Shown: positions 17,962 through 25,699 of the stretch, piece after piece
Layout of the letters: each line of letters starts with the position of its first letter
Numbering within the stretch: position 1 is the stretch's first letter
NCBI GenBank assembly: GCA_040112665.1
Contig: CP157796.1
Coordinates: 2,443,501 to 2,507,500 of the forward strand
DNA length: 64,000 nt
Origin: Oceanicaulis sp.
Lineage (GTDB): Bacteria; Pseudomonadota; Alphaproteobacteria; Caulobacterales; Maricaulaceae
Direction of reading: 5' to 3'
Notes under the pieces: generated by a model
Database searches by the model: none
Told to the model about the DNA's origin: nothing
The model's input: only the letters and a program-made list of their open reading frames with translations
Made by a program: the position numbers and the translations under genes

Positions 17962-18008
17962 ATGCATAACCAGGCTGAAGACCGGCTTAACCGGTCGGGT
18001 TTATGCAT
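17962..18008. promoter_or_regulatory. Inverted repeats in the divergent hfsF-like / GNAT intergenic region
   Basis: ATGCATAA (17962-17969) and TTATGCAT (18001-18008) form an 8-bp inverted repeat. Centred between them is a palindrome ACCGG-CTTAA-CCGGT (17981-17995). The nested symmetry between two divergent transcription units suggests operator sites, with an unknown binding protein. Confidence 0.35.
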
Positions 18009-18034
18009 TTCGCATCGAAACGGGACGATTGATC

Positions 18035-19105
18035 ATGGACGTGCGTCTCAAGGACGTTTCATCGCTGAGCAGTGACGACCGCGAGGCCTGGGCGGCGTTT
18101 CAGGCCGCCGACCCCGCGCTGGCGAGTCCGTATTTCGCGCTCGGCTTTCTCGATGCGGTCGCCGCGGCGCGCTCGGACGTGCGCGTGGTGTGCGCCTACG
18201 AGGCCGGAGCGCCGGTCGGGTTCCTGCCGCTTCACACCGGTCCGCTGGGCCATGCGCGGCCGCTGGGCGGGCCTCTGGGCGATCACCACGGACTGATCGC
18301 GGCGCGCGGGGCGCGCCTCGACATCGACGCGTTGCTGGCGGCGGCGAAGGTGCCCGTGTTTGACTTTTTCGGCGCGGTCGCCGAGGCGGGGTTTCAGGAT
18401 CGCGAGGGGGTGCGTGACGGCTCCTGGGTGGTCGATCTCGGCGGGGGCTACGACGCCTATCTGGCGCGTCAGAAAAAGCCGGGCGGGAACACATTCCGCA
18501 CAATCATGGCGGCGAACCGCAAGCTCGAAGAAGCCGGCGAGGTCGTCTTCCGCTTCGACGACCGCAGGCCCGAAACGCTTGAAGCGCTGCTGGAATGGAA
18601 GTCCGGACAGTATCATGCGTCCGGGCATTTCGACGTGTTTTCAGTCGAGTGGACGCGCAAGCTTATCCATCATCTGAGCGCCTCGGAGAATCCGGGTGCG
18701 CGGGCTCTTGTTTCCAGCGTCGAGCTGAACGGCGCGCTCGTCGCAGCGCACTTCGGCCTGCTCGGCGAGCGGGCGCTGCATTACTGGTTCCCCGCCTACG
18801 ATCCGGACTTCGCCCGCCTGGCGCCGGGCAACGCCCTGTTGTCTCGCCTTCTCGAAGCGCTGGCCGGCGAGGGGATCGCCGAGGTCCATCTCGGCCCCGG
18901 CGAGTATCGCTACAAGGCCGCGCTCGGCTCCTGGCAGTTCGCTCTGGTCCAGGGCTGCGCCGGGCAGGGGCCGGTCGCCGCCGCCCGCCGCGCCGCTGCG
19001 GCGCTCGAAGCGGCCGCCGAGCGCCTGCCGATCGGACGCGCGGCGCACTGGCCGGGCAAGGCGTTCCGGCGCATCGACACGCTCATGGGCTTCAGGGCGG
19101 CATGA
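18035..19105 (+). CDS. hfsK: GNAT/FemAB-type acyltransferase (BioF2-like, HfsK-like)
   Basis: 356 residues, start ATG chosen at MDVRLKD because a GGGACG ribosome binding site precedes it. The double-GNAT layout of the Acetyltransf_6/CelD family is visible. An N-terminal half contains ASPYFALGFLDAVAAAR, and a C-terminal GNAT half (about 165-320) has ALVAAHFGLLGERALHYWFPAYD followed by PGNALLSRLLEAL. Such proteins N-acylate sugars or amino sugars of surface polysaccharides. Placement directly opposite the flippase operon supports HfsK-like modification of the holdfast glycan. The symbol is by analogy. Confidence 0.75.
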   Translation: MDVRLKDVSSLSSDDREAWAAFQAADPALASPYFALGFLDAVAAARSDVRVVCAYEAGAPVGFLPLHTGPLGHARPLGGPLGDHHGLIAARGARLDIDALLAAAKVPVFDFFGAVAEAGFQDREGVRDGSWVVDLGGGYDAYLARQKKPGGNTFRTIMAANRKLEEAGEVVFRFDDRRPETLEALLEWKSGQYHASGHFDVFSVEWTRKLIHHLSASENPGARALVSSVELNGALVAAHFGLLGERALHYWFPAYDPDFARLAPGNALLSRLLEALAGEGIAEVHLGPGEYRYKAALGSWQFALVQGCAGQGPVAAARRAAAALEAAAERLPIGRAAHWPGKAFRRIDTLMGFRAA

Positions 19106-20190
19106 TCACGCGCCGCGCCGCGCTCGGCCTCGCCGGCGGGTTCGCCGCGTGCGGTCTCGCGCCGGCGGGTCTGAGGCGTTCGACTGGAAAACGCGCGCTC
19201 TGGCGCAATGAGGGCGGACCGCATCTGAGGGGCGCGGTGTTCGTACAGCGCCGCGTCTATCCGGAAGTGGACGGGCCGAGCTTTCTCGGCCCCGGTCCTG
19301 TCGGCCAGCCGGTGACGCCGGACGCTCTGTCCCGCCTCGCCGACGCGGGCGCCAATCTCGCCAGCTGGTCCGGCCCGGGGATTTTTGCAGAAAGCCCGCC
19401 GTTCAGTATCGATGCCGCGATTGAAGACCATGTCGGGGCGTGGCTCGACGCCTGCCGGTCGCGCGGGCTGTTCACCACGCTCTGCCTTAGAACCGGCCCG
19501 GGGCGCAGCGCCTTCGCCTTTCACCCCGATGAAGGCTGGTACCCGCAGCGCCTGTTCGACAACTCGATCTGGCGCGGCGACGACAAGCAGGCCGCCTGGG
19601 CGGAGATGGTGGCCGAGACGCTGCGCCGCTTCGGCGATCATCCCGCCTGCGCGGGCGTGGTCGCGATGGACGAGCCGAACGGCGCGGACGCGGGCCATGA
19701 CGGGGTCTGGCCGGGCTTTGCGGCCCGGATCGCGTCCGCCTGCGAGGGGCTCGACAAGGGCGCGCCGCTCATCTTCAGCCCCGATCGCTGGGCGCGGACC
19801 GAGCGGGCCGGCGAGTTGAGGCGGGCGGTCGGGCCGGGCCCGGTCATGGCCGTCCACGATTACGACCCGTGGGATTTCACTCATCAGGCCGAGGGCGCGC
19901 AGCGCACCTACCGGCGTGAGGCGGACGCAATCGTCCTGCCGCAAAGCGCGAACGGCGACTGGGCGATGCTGGAGTTCGGGGCTGTGAACGCAGCGCCGGG
20001 CCTGCCCGATTATCTCGAAGACCGCATCTCCGCGTTCGAGGCCGCCGGGGCGAACTGGGCGGTGTTCCGGTGGACCAGCGGCTGGACGGAGTACGAGGCG
20101 GTCGAAGGCGGCATGGCGGTGTCCGAGCATCCGCGCGCGCTCGCCGTGCTGCGCCGGGCCTGGGCGCGCAACACCGTCCGGCCTGCCTAA
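19102..20190 (+). CDS. Glycoside hydrolase family 5-like protein
   Basis: 362 residues. The N terminus resembles a Tat or Sec signal (MITRRAALGLAGGFAACGLAPAG), so it is probably periplasmic or a lipoprotein. The rest is consistent with a TIM barrel of the cellulase (GH5) clan. The acid/base glutamate would be in VVAMDEPNG (about residue 191, with Asp where most members have Asn) and the nucleophile glutamate in WAMLEFGAV (about 291). It overlaps the GNAT gene by four bases. A glycanase in a polysaccharide locus could trim or release chains. Substrate unknown. Confidence 0.7.
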   Translation: MITRRAALGLAGGFAACGLAPAGLRRSTGKRALWRNEGGPHLRGAVFVQRRVYPEVDGPSFLGPGPVGQPVTPDALSRLADAGANLASWSGPGIFAESPPFSIDAAIEDHVGAWLDACRSRGLFTTLCLRTGPGRSAFAFHPDEGWYPQRLFDNSIWRGDDKQAAWAEMVAETLRRFGDHPACAGVVAMDEPNGADAGHDGVWPGFAARIASACEGLDKGAPLIFSPDRWARTERAGELRRAVGPGPVMAVHDYDPWDFTHQAEGAQRTYRREADAIVLPQSANGDWAMLEFGAVNAAPGLPDYLEDRISAFEAAGANWAVFRWTSGWTEYEAVEGGMAVSEHPRALAVLRRAWARNTVRPA

Positions 20191-20268
20191 ACCGGGCCCG
20201 ACCGATTGCCGCACGGCGCGGGGCGGGCTAACAGGTTCGCCGACCTTTCGCCTTTTAGCGAGCGCGCC

Positions 20269-21027
20269 GTGACCGAACCGAGTCTTTCCATCGTCATCCC
20301 CGCTTACAACGAGGCGGAAAGCATCGAGGCGGTGGTGCGCGAGGCGCTCGGCGTGTTCGACGAGGCGTTCGACAGCTTCGAGATCGTCGTGGTCGACGAC
20401 GGCAGCGCGGACAACACCGCCGATGCGCTCAAAGCGCTGGTCGCCGAAGAGCCGCGCCTGCGCGTGCTGCGCCACCCCAACCGCTCGGGCAAGAGCGCGG
20501 CGCTGCGCACCGGGATGATGGCCGCGCGCGGGCTCTGGGCTGCGACCATGGACGGCGACGGCCAGGACGATCCGCGCTCGGTCGTCGACATGGCGGCGGC
20601 GGTGGATCTGTCCACGGTCGGCGAAGTCGGCCTCGTCGCCGGGTGCCGGACGAACCGGACCGACGGCGCGAACCGGAAATTCGCGTCGCGCTTCGCGAAC
20701 GGGCTGCGGCGCACGCTTCTGAACGATGACTGCCCGGACACCGCCTGCGGGTTGAAGCTGATCGTGCGGGATCTGTTTCTGGCGCTGCCCTTTTTCGACG
20801 CGCTGCACCGTTACCTGCCAGCGCTCAGCCGTCATCTGTGCTTCGGGATCGTGTGCGTGCCGGTGGTCAACCGCGCGCGCCAGGCCGGCACCTCGAAATA
20901 CACCAATCTCGGACGCGCCGCCGCAGGGCTGTTCGATCTGCTCGGCGTGATCTGGCTGATGCGCCGCACCCATGTCCCCTCGCGCGAATACGTGCTGCGC
21001 GGCCATGTGAAGGATCTCGGCCGATGA
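20269..21027 (+). CDS. Glycosyltransferase family 2, DPM1/ArnC-like
   Basis: 252 residues from GTG. Motifs are LSIVIPAYNEAESIEAVV (start), VVVDDGSADNT (about 40-50), TMDGDGQDDP (about 95-104) and RHLCFGIVCVPVVNRAR near the end. This pattern marks transferases that put a sugar on polyprenyl phosphate. The adjacent downstream GT39 enzyme uses polyprenyl-phosphate sugars, and the two genes overlap by four bases. Together they probably form a donor/acceptor pair for sugar decoration of lipid A, glycan or protein. Confidence 0.85.
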   Translation: MTEPSLSIVIPAYNEAESIEAVVREALGVFDEAFDSFEIVVVDDGSADNTADALKALVAEEPRLRVLRHPNRSGKSAALRTGMMAARGLWAATMDGDGQDDPRSVVDMAAAVDLSTVGEVGLVAGCRTNRTDGANRKFASRFANGLRRTLLNDDCPDTACGLKLIVRDLFLALPFFDALHRYLPALSRHLCFGIVCVPVVNRARQAGTSKYTNLGRAAAGLFDLLGVIWLMRRTHVPSREYVLRGHVKDLGR

Positions 21028-22730
21028 GCGCGTTCTTCGACCAGCTCACCGAGCGTCCGGAGAAGGGCGGGCTCAGCCCGCGCGCCTGGATCGTCATGAT
21101 GCTGCTGGCCGTGGCTGCGCTCGCGCCGGGCCTGTTCTCCGTGCCGGCCATGGACCGCGACGAGTCCCGCTACGCCCAGGCCAGCCGGCAGATGATGGAG
21201 AGCGGGGACTATCTCAATATCCGCCTTCAGGACGTCGACCGCCACAAACAGCCCGCCGGGACCTACTGGCTGCAAAGCCTCGCCGCACAGCCCTTCGGCG
21301 GAGCCGACGCGCCGATCGGCGCACACCGGATCCCCGGCTTTCTGTTCGCCCTGATGGCGGTTGCGATCACAGGCTGGCTCGGCGCGCGCATGTTCTCGCC
21401 CGCGGTGGGACTGGCGGCCGGGCTCGTGCTCGCAACGACACTGGTCCTGTCGGTCGAAGCGCGCACGGCGAAAACCGATGCGATTTTGCTCGGCGTGGGG
21501 ATGATCGCGCAGGCCGCGCTGATGTTCCTGATGGTCCGCGTCGAAGAGCGGCGGCCGAACTTCATCGGCTGGCCGGCGGTGATGTGGGCGGCGCTGGGCG
21601 CCACGCTGCTGATCAAGGGCCCGATCTTCCTGATGGTCACGGCCCTGACCCTGGTCGTCTTCACCGCCTGGAAGCGTGATCCGGGTCTGCTGTTGAAGGT
21701 GCGGCCGCTGCCGGGGATCGCACTTGCGCTCCTGATCTTCACGCCCTGGTTCGTGGCGATAAACCTCGAAACCGACTGGGATTTCGCCAAGACCGCGATC
21801 GGCTATTCCATGCTCGACAAGGTCGGCGAGGCGCAGGAGGCCCATTCAGGCCCGCTGGGCTTCCATCTGGGGTTCACCTTCATCACCCTGTGGCCCGGCG
21901 CGGCGCTTCTGGGCGTCGCGATCCTGACCGCCTGGAAGATGCGGGCGCGCGAGGAGATCAAGTTCCTGATCGCCTGGATCGTGCCGACCTACGTGGTTTT
22001 CGAAATCGTCGCGACCAAGCTGCCCCACTACACCCTGCCCAGCTTTCCCGCGATCGCGCTGCTGATCGGGCTCGGACTTGCGAACCTGTCCGAGGTTCTG
22101 TCCTCGGGCCGGGCGAAGCTGCTGCACTGGGCGACGGTGCTGATCGCTGTGCTGGTGGCGATCGTGCTCGGTCTCCTGCCGTTCATCGCCGCATCCTATC
22201 TCGGCGAGGATCCGGAGATCGCGGGCTATCTCACGATCATTCTGGGCGCGCTCGCTGCGGTTGCGATCATCGTGCTGGGGCTCAAGCCGAGCCTCGAGCG
22301 CCTGCTGGGCACGGCCGTGGCCGCCGCTGCGCTATGGGCGTGCGCGTTCGGGGTCGCGATCCCCAATATCGACGCGCTCTGGCCGTCGGACCGGGCCGGG
22401 CGGCTCGCCGACCAGATCACCGGGTGCGAGGACAAGGTGATCGTCACGGTCGGCTATGAAGAGCCGTCCAACATGTTCAATCTCGGCACATCGGTGGTGC
22501 TCGGCGAAGACCCGACCCAGGCCGCCAACGTGCTTCTGAGCGCGCCCGAATGCGGCCTGGCGATCGTGGACGCGAGCTACATCGTCGAGTTCGGCGCGCG
22601 CATCGAGGCGGCCGGCCAGTCCCTGCGCATCCTCGGCACGGTCGAGGGCTACAACACGGTGAAGGGCGATCCGCTGTCGCTTGGCTTCTACACGCTGGAA
22701 GGCTCTAACCTGCGCCGCGCCGCGCGCTAG
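21024..22730 (+). CDS. ArnT/PMT-like glycosyltransferase family 39, integral membrane
   Basis: 568 residues. A first helix (about 20-42) is followed by the periplasmic catalytic loop with the acidic motif MDRDESRYAQASRQM (about 44-58; DE is the catalytic pair in this family). At least ten further membrane spans and a C-terminal soluble domain (about 455-560) follow. The motifs DRHKQPAGTYWLQS and TLWPGAAL match bacterial PMT-2 proteins. It transfers a sugar from polyprenyl phosphate to an acceptor on the periplasmic side. Its stop shares the CTAG tetranucleotide with the stop of the convergent dehalogenase gene. Confidence 0.9.
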   Translation: MSAFFDQLTERPEKGGLSPRAWIVMMLLAVAALAPGLFSVPAMDRDESRYAQASRQMMESGDYLNIRLQDVDRHKQPAGTYWLQSLAAQPFGGADAPIGAHRIPGFLFALMAVAITGWLGARMFSPAVGLAAGLVLATTLVLSVEARTAKTDAILLGVGMIAQAALMFLMVRVEERRPNFIGWPAVMWAALGATLLIKGPIFLMVTALTLVVFTAWKRDPGLLLKVRPLPGIALALLIFTPWFVAINLETDWDFAKTAIGYSMLDKVGEAQEAHSGPLGFHLGFTFITLWPGAALLGVAILTAWKMRAREEIKFLIAWIVPTYVVFEIVATKLPHYTLPSFPAIALLIGLGLANLSEVLSSGRAKLLHWATVLIAVLVAIVLGLLPFIAASYLGEDPEIAGYLTIILGALAAVAIIVLGLKPSLERLLGTAVAAAALWACAFGVAIPNIDALWPSDRAGRLADQITGCEDKVIVTVGYEEPSNMFNLGTSVVLGEDPTQAANVLLSAPECGLAIVDASYIVEFGARIEAAGQSLRILGTVEGYNTVKGDPLSLGFYTLEGSNLRRAAR

Positions 22731-23626
22731 CCGATTCGGAAATGATCGAGCGCGTTGCGTGCGATCGTGTCGCCCCATTCCTGGACGAAATGGCCCGCCT
22801 CGGTCAGGCGCATCGGCTCGGGACAGTTGCGGATCACGCTGCGCAGCCAGCCCATGGTCTCAGGGCCCAGCACAGGATCCTGCTCGCCGATCGCCATGAA
22901 GCTTTCGCCGGCCCAGTCCTCGGCCCAGAACTTCACTGCGCGCTTTCCGGTGTCTACGCCCTCCATGTCAGGGCTGATCGGCACCAGCGAGGGGAAGCGC
23001 CGCACGCCGGCCTTGTAGCGATGATCGGGGAAGGGGGCGTCATAGGCCGCCGCCTCGTCGTCGGACAGGATCGGCGTGGCGCGTTTCATCAGCCGGCCGA
23101 CATCGAGATCGGGCGTGTTCGCCATGTAGTCGCGCCAGGCGATGAAGCCCTCGCTCGCGCCCTTGCCGACCCCGATCGCGGTGTTCATCACCAGAAGCCG
23201 CGTGAAGCGGTCCGGCGCGTCCATCGGCAGGGTCAGCCCCAGAACGCCGCCCCAGTCCTGGCAGACAAGACAGACGTCCTGGAGGTCGAGCCGTTCGAGG
23301 AAGGCCTGCAGATAGGCGCGGTGCCAGTGGAAGGTGTAGACGGCGTCCTCGACCGGCTTGTCCGACCGGCCGAAGCCGAGAAGGTCGGGAATCACCACCC
23401 GTGCGCCGGCCTCTAGGAACACCGGCGCCATCTTACGGTAGAGATAGCCCCAGCTCGGTTCGCCGTGCAGGCACAGAAAGACGGGCGCGCCCTGGCGCGG
23501 GCCCTCGTCGACATAGGCGAGCCGGAGGCCGTCATAGCCGGGCAGGTCGTCGACATAGCGGGGCTCGAACCCCCAGCCGGGCAGATCGGTGAAACGCTCG
23601 TCGGGGGTGCGCAGGGCTTCGATCAT
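22727..23626 (-). CDS. Haloalkane dehalogenase, alpha/beta-hydrolase (subfamily I-like)
   Basis: 299 residues, starting at MIEALRTPDERF. Catalytic features include the oxyanion/halide motif HGEPSWGYLYRKM (about 54-66), the nucleophile Asp and adjacent halide-binding Trp in CQDWGGVLGL (about 122-131), a candidate acid Asp in AIGEQDPVLG (about 248-257) and the catalytic His in EAGHFVQEWG (about 276-285). This matches DhlA-type enzymes rather than epoxide hydrolases, which have a different nucleophile neighbourhood. It would cleave carbon-halogen bonds of small haloalkanes, plausible for a marine habitat. There is no linked dehalogenation pathway. Confidence 0.88.
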   Translation of the reverse strand: MIEALRTPDERFTDLPGWGFEPRYVDDLPGYDGLRLAYVDEGPRQGAPVFLCLHGEPSWGYLYRKMAPVFLEAGARVVIPDLLGFGRSDKPVEDAVYTFHWHRAYLQAFLERLDLQDVCLVCQDWGGVLGLTLPMDAPDRFTRLLVMNTAIGVGKGASEGFIAWRDYMANTPDLDVGRLMKRATPILSDDEAAAYDAPFPDHRYKAGVRRFPSLVPISPDMEGVDTGKRAVKFWAEDWAGESFMAIGEQDPVLGPETMGWLRSVIRNCPEPMRLTEAGHFVQEWGDTIARNALDHFRIG

Positions 23627-23671
23627 CGGGAACTCCGTTCGGTGCAGGCGGCGATCCTGCAAGGCCCCAAC

Positions 23672-23710
23672 TAAAAAAGAAAGCGCCGCCCGGACGAACC
23701 GGGCGGCGCC
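23672..23710 (-). terminator. Rho-independent terminator of the tail-collar gene set
   Basis: Stem GCGCCGCCCGG / CCGGGCGGCGC (23683-23709, 11 bp, loop ACGAA). On the minus strand it is followed by TTTCTTTTTTAG. It lies just after the stop of the last minus-strand collar gene. Confidence 0.88.
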
Positions 23711-23732
23711 AGAAGTTCGGCGATTGAGCTGC

Positions 23733-24323
23733 CTAGTTGCGGGGCGGGTAGAGGCCCTGCAACGCCATGCAGTATCTCAGACCGAGGACCGGATCGGTCG
23801 TCTCGATCGGGTTGTTGTTCCCGGTGATGCCGATCGTGTCGCTTTCGAACGCGGTGTTCGGCGTCGTCGCGTAGGTGTTGGCGACATTGAGGTTCGAGAT
23901 CGTCGCGCCCTGCGGATTGGGCGTCGAGCCCGGACTGTTGGAGAAATGCGCCGCATGGTTATGAGGCGGCAGGTGGGCCTCGGTGAGCGTGTGCGTGTGC
24001 GAGCCGCCCCTCTGGCCCAGCTGGAAGAAGCTCAGCCCCGGGCCCTGACCCGCGCCGACGGGAACGCGCCCGCGCATGTCCGGCAGGCCGAGCGTGGTTC
24101 GCCCGTCCCCGCCGTAGGTGGTCCCGATAATTGAAAACAACGACTCGTTGCCGTTGATCGGCAGAAGTTGACCGCCGAGCTGCGCCCAGCCGCGCGGGCA
24201 GAAGTTGAAGCCGACGACGATGATGTCGCCGATATAGGGATCGTCCGCCTGGGCGTGCGCTGCGGCGGGAGCGGCGAGACTGCATGACAGCGCGGCGACG
24301 CCGGCGAGAAGAAGATTTCTCAT
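23733..24323 (-). CDS. Secreted phage tail-collar-fold protein (third of three)
   Basis: 196 residues. A Sec signal (residues 1-24, AAPAAAHAQA) precedes a tail collar domain like that of microcystin-dependent proteins. Motifs are FNFCPRGWAQLGGQLLPI (about 39-56), TYGGDGRTTLGLPDMRGRVP (about 68-87) and the HTHTLTEAHLPPHNH histidine motif (about 108-122). The C terminus ends CMALQGLYPPRN, shared by all three neighbours. Collar domains normally form trimeric fibre tips, but no phage genes lie near, and the signal peptide indicates export. Function is unknown. It is last in a three-gene unit that ends at a clear terminator. Confidence 0.85.
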   Translation of the reverse strand: MRNLLLAGVAALSCSLAAPAAAHAQADDPYIGDIIVVGFNFCPRGWAQLGGQLLPINGNESLFSIIGTTYGGDGRTTLGLPDMRGRVPVGAGQGPGLSFFQLGQRGGSHTHTLTEAHLPPHNHAAHFSNSPGSTPNPQGATISNLNVANTYATTPNTAFESDTIGITGNNNPIETTDPVLGLRYCMALQGLYPPRN

Positions 24324-24339
24324 GGTTCTCTATCCTTCC

Positions 24340-24921
24340 TCAGTTCCGCGACGGGTAGATGCCGACCAATGCGACGCAATGGATCGTGCTCAGGTAAGGC
24401 CCTTGTACGGACATCGGCTGCCCCCCGCCGGTAGACCCGATCGACCCGGCCTTCATCGGCGAGAGCGACTGGCCCGGCGCGGCGTAAGCCGGCCCGGGAT
24501 AGGTCGGAAAGGTGTGACCGACCAGGGACGCCTCGGTCGGCGCGGCGGTGCTGCCGTTAAAGCTGTGCGAGTGCGCCGGCAGCTGGCTCAGCGTAAGGGT
24601 GATCGTGCTCGCCCCGCCGGTTTGCCCCATCTGATAGGTCGGGCCGCCCGGCATCGAACCGTCGCCGATCGCCATGCGTCCCGACAGGTTCGGCAGAGCG
24701 AACGTGGTTTGGCCGTTCCCGCCGTAAAACGTGCCGTAAAGCGAGTACAGCGCCGTGTTCTGCGCGATCGACAACAGTGCGCCGTCGGCTTCCTGCCAGC
24801 CGTAAGGGCAGAAATTGTACGGGAAGGTGTCGATCTGTCCGATGAACGGATCAAGCGCGTGCGCCGAGGTTCCGGCGGCGGTCAGCGCGAGCGCTGTCGC
24901 GGTGAGAAATGCGTTTTTCAT
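24340..24921 (-). CDS. Secreted phage tail-collar-fold protein (second of three)
   Basis: 193 residues, beginning MKNAFLTATALALTAAG (Sec signal, cleavage near residue 22). The collar domain follows: FPYNFCPYGWQEADGALL, TFYGGNGQTTFALPNLSGR and QLPAHSHSFNG. It ends GIYPSRN. The two copies on either side are clearly related but diverged, so the triplication is not recent. Spacing to the next gene is 16 bases, implying one transcript. An ATG 17 codons further upstream is rejected because the signal peptide begins here. Confidence 0.85.
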   Translation of the reverse strand: MKNAFLTATALALTAAGTSAHALDPFIGQIDTFPYNFCPYGWQEADGALLSIAQNTALYSLYGTFYGGNGQTTFALPNLSGRMAIGDGSMPGGPTYQMGQTGGASTITLTLSQLPAHSHSFNGSTAAPTEASLVGHTFPTYPGPAYAAPGQSLSPMKAGSIGSTGGGQPMSVQGPYLSTIHCVALVGIYPSRN

Positions 24922-24932
24922 TCTGGTCCCCC

Positions 24933-25526
24933 TTAATTGCGCTGCGGGAAGGTGCCCTGGAGCGCAATGCACCAGGTGATCGCAGTGTATGGGGTGCGGA
25001 TCGGGAAAGCCTGGCCGCCTCCGGTCATCCCCACCGTACCGCTCGCCATCGACAGGGAGGGATCGGGGTTCGCGCCGGTATAGGCGTTCAGCGTACCTTC
25101 ATCGAACTCGGCCAGATCCGAGCCGGTCGGTGACATGCGGGTGCCCGGCCGATCCGACGCGTTCAGGTTGTGGGTATGCGGCGGCATTTCCGCGACCGTC
25201 ATGGTGTGGGTCTCAGACCCGCCCATCTGCCCGATCAACTGGCTCTGACTGCGGCCGATCGGCGTGCGCCCGCGCAGGTCCGGCAGGGCGAAGGTCGTGG
25301 TGCCGTTGCCGCCGAACTGCGTGCCCAGAAGGCTGTATAGTGCCTGGTTCTGGTTGATCGGCATCAGCTGGCCTTCCGCTTTCGTCCAATGACGTGGGCA
25401 GAAGTTGCCGCCGAACATCCTGAGCTGGCCGAGAAGCGGATCCTCTTCCGCTGCGGCGGGTGCGCTGACGCCTGCCGTAAGCGCCGCTCCGGCGACGCAG
25501 GCCGAAAGGAGCATTCGCAATTTCAT
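24933..25526 (-). CDS. Secreted phage tail-collar-fold protein (first of three)
   Basis: 197 residues. The Sec signal is MKLRMLLSACVAGAALTAG (cleavage near the AAAEE segment). The collar domain has FGGNFCPRHWTKAEGQLMPI, TQFGGNGTTTFALPDLRGR, AEMPPHTHNLNA and a C-terminal CIALQGTFPQRN. It is the first gene of the three, so the promoter should lie in the AT-rich stretch at 25530-25640. A ribosome binding site AGGGGAGG is present before the start. Cys pairs (FCP and the C-terminal CIAL) are conserved in all three and could form a disulfide after export. Confidence 0.85.
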   Translation of the reverse strand: MKLRMLLSACVAGAALTAGVSAPAAAEEDPLLGQLRMFGGNFCPRHWTKAEGQLMPINQNQALYSLLGTQFGGNGTTTFALPDLRGRTPIGRSQSQLIGQMGGSETHTMTVAEMPPHTHNLNASDRPGTRMSPTGSDLAEFDEGTLNAYTGANPDPSLSMASGTVGMTGGGQAFPIRTPYTAITWCIALQGTFPQRN

Positions 25527-25699
25527 GTGTGGTTCCTCCCCTGAAAATGCGTATCGACATCCTGAATTAACCATAAGTTTCTGTCTACAAAAAGTAGCGC
25601 GTATAAGTGTATAACTTTCGCGACAGGCGAAGCGGCGCCTGTGGATTGATTTTCCCGCGCGCCCCGGCCATGACGGCGTCTCGCATCAAGGAGACGGAC

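Noticed and set aside
18910-21006. Long open frames antisense to known genes (for example about 700 codons here, and 28269-30611)
   Set aside because: High GC suppresses stops in other frames. The products are Arg/Ala/Gly-rich with no domain, while the opposite strand encodes clear enzymes with motifs.
23733-25526. Prophage remnant reading of the collar proteins
   Set aside because: No other tail, capsid, portal or integrase genes lie near, and all three proteins have Sec signals, unlike phage structural proteins.
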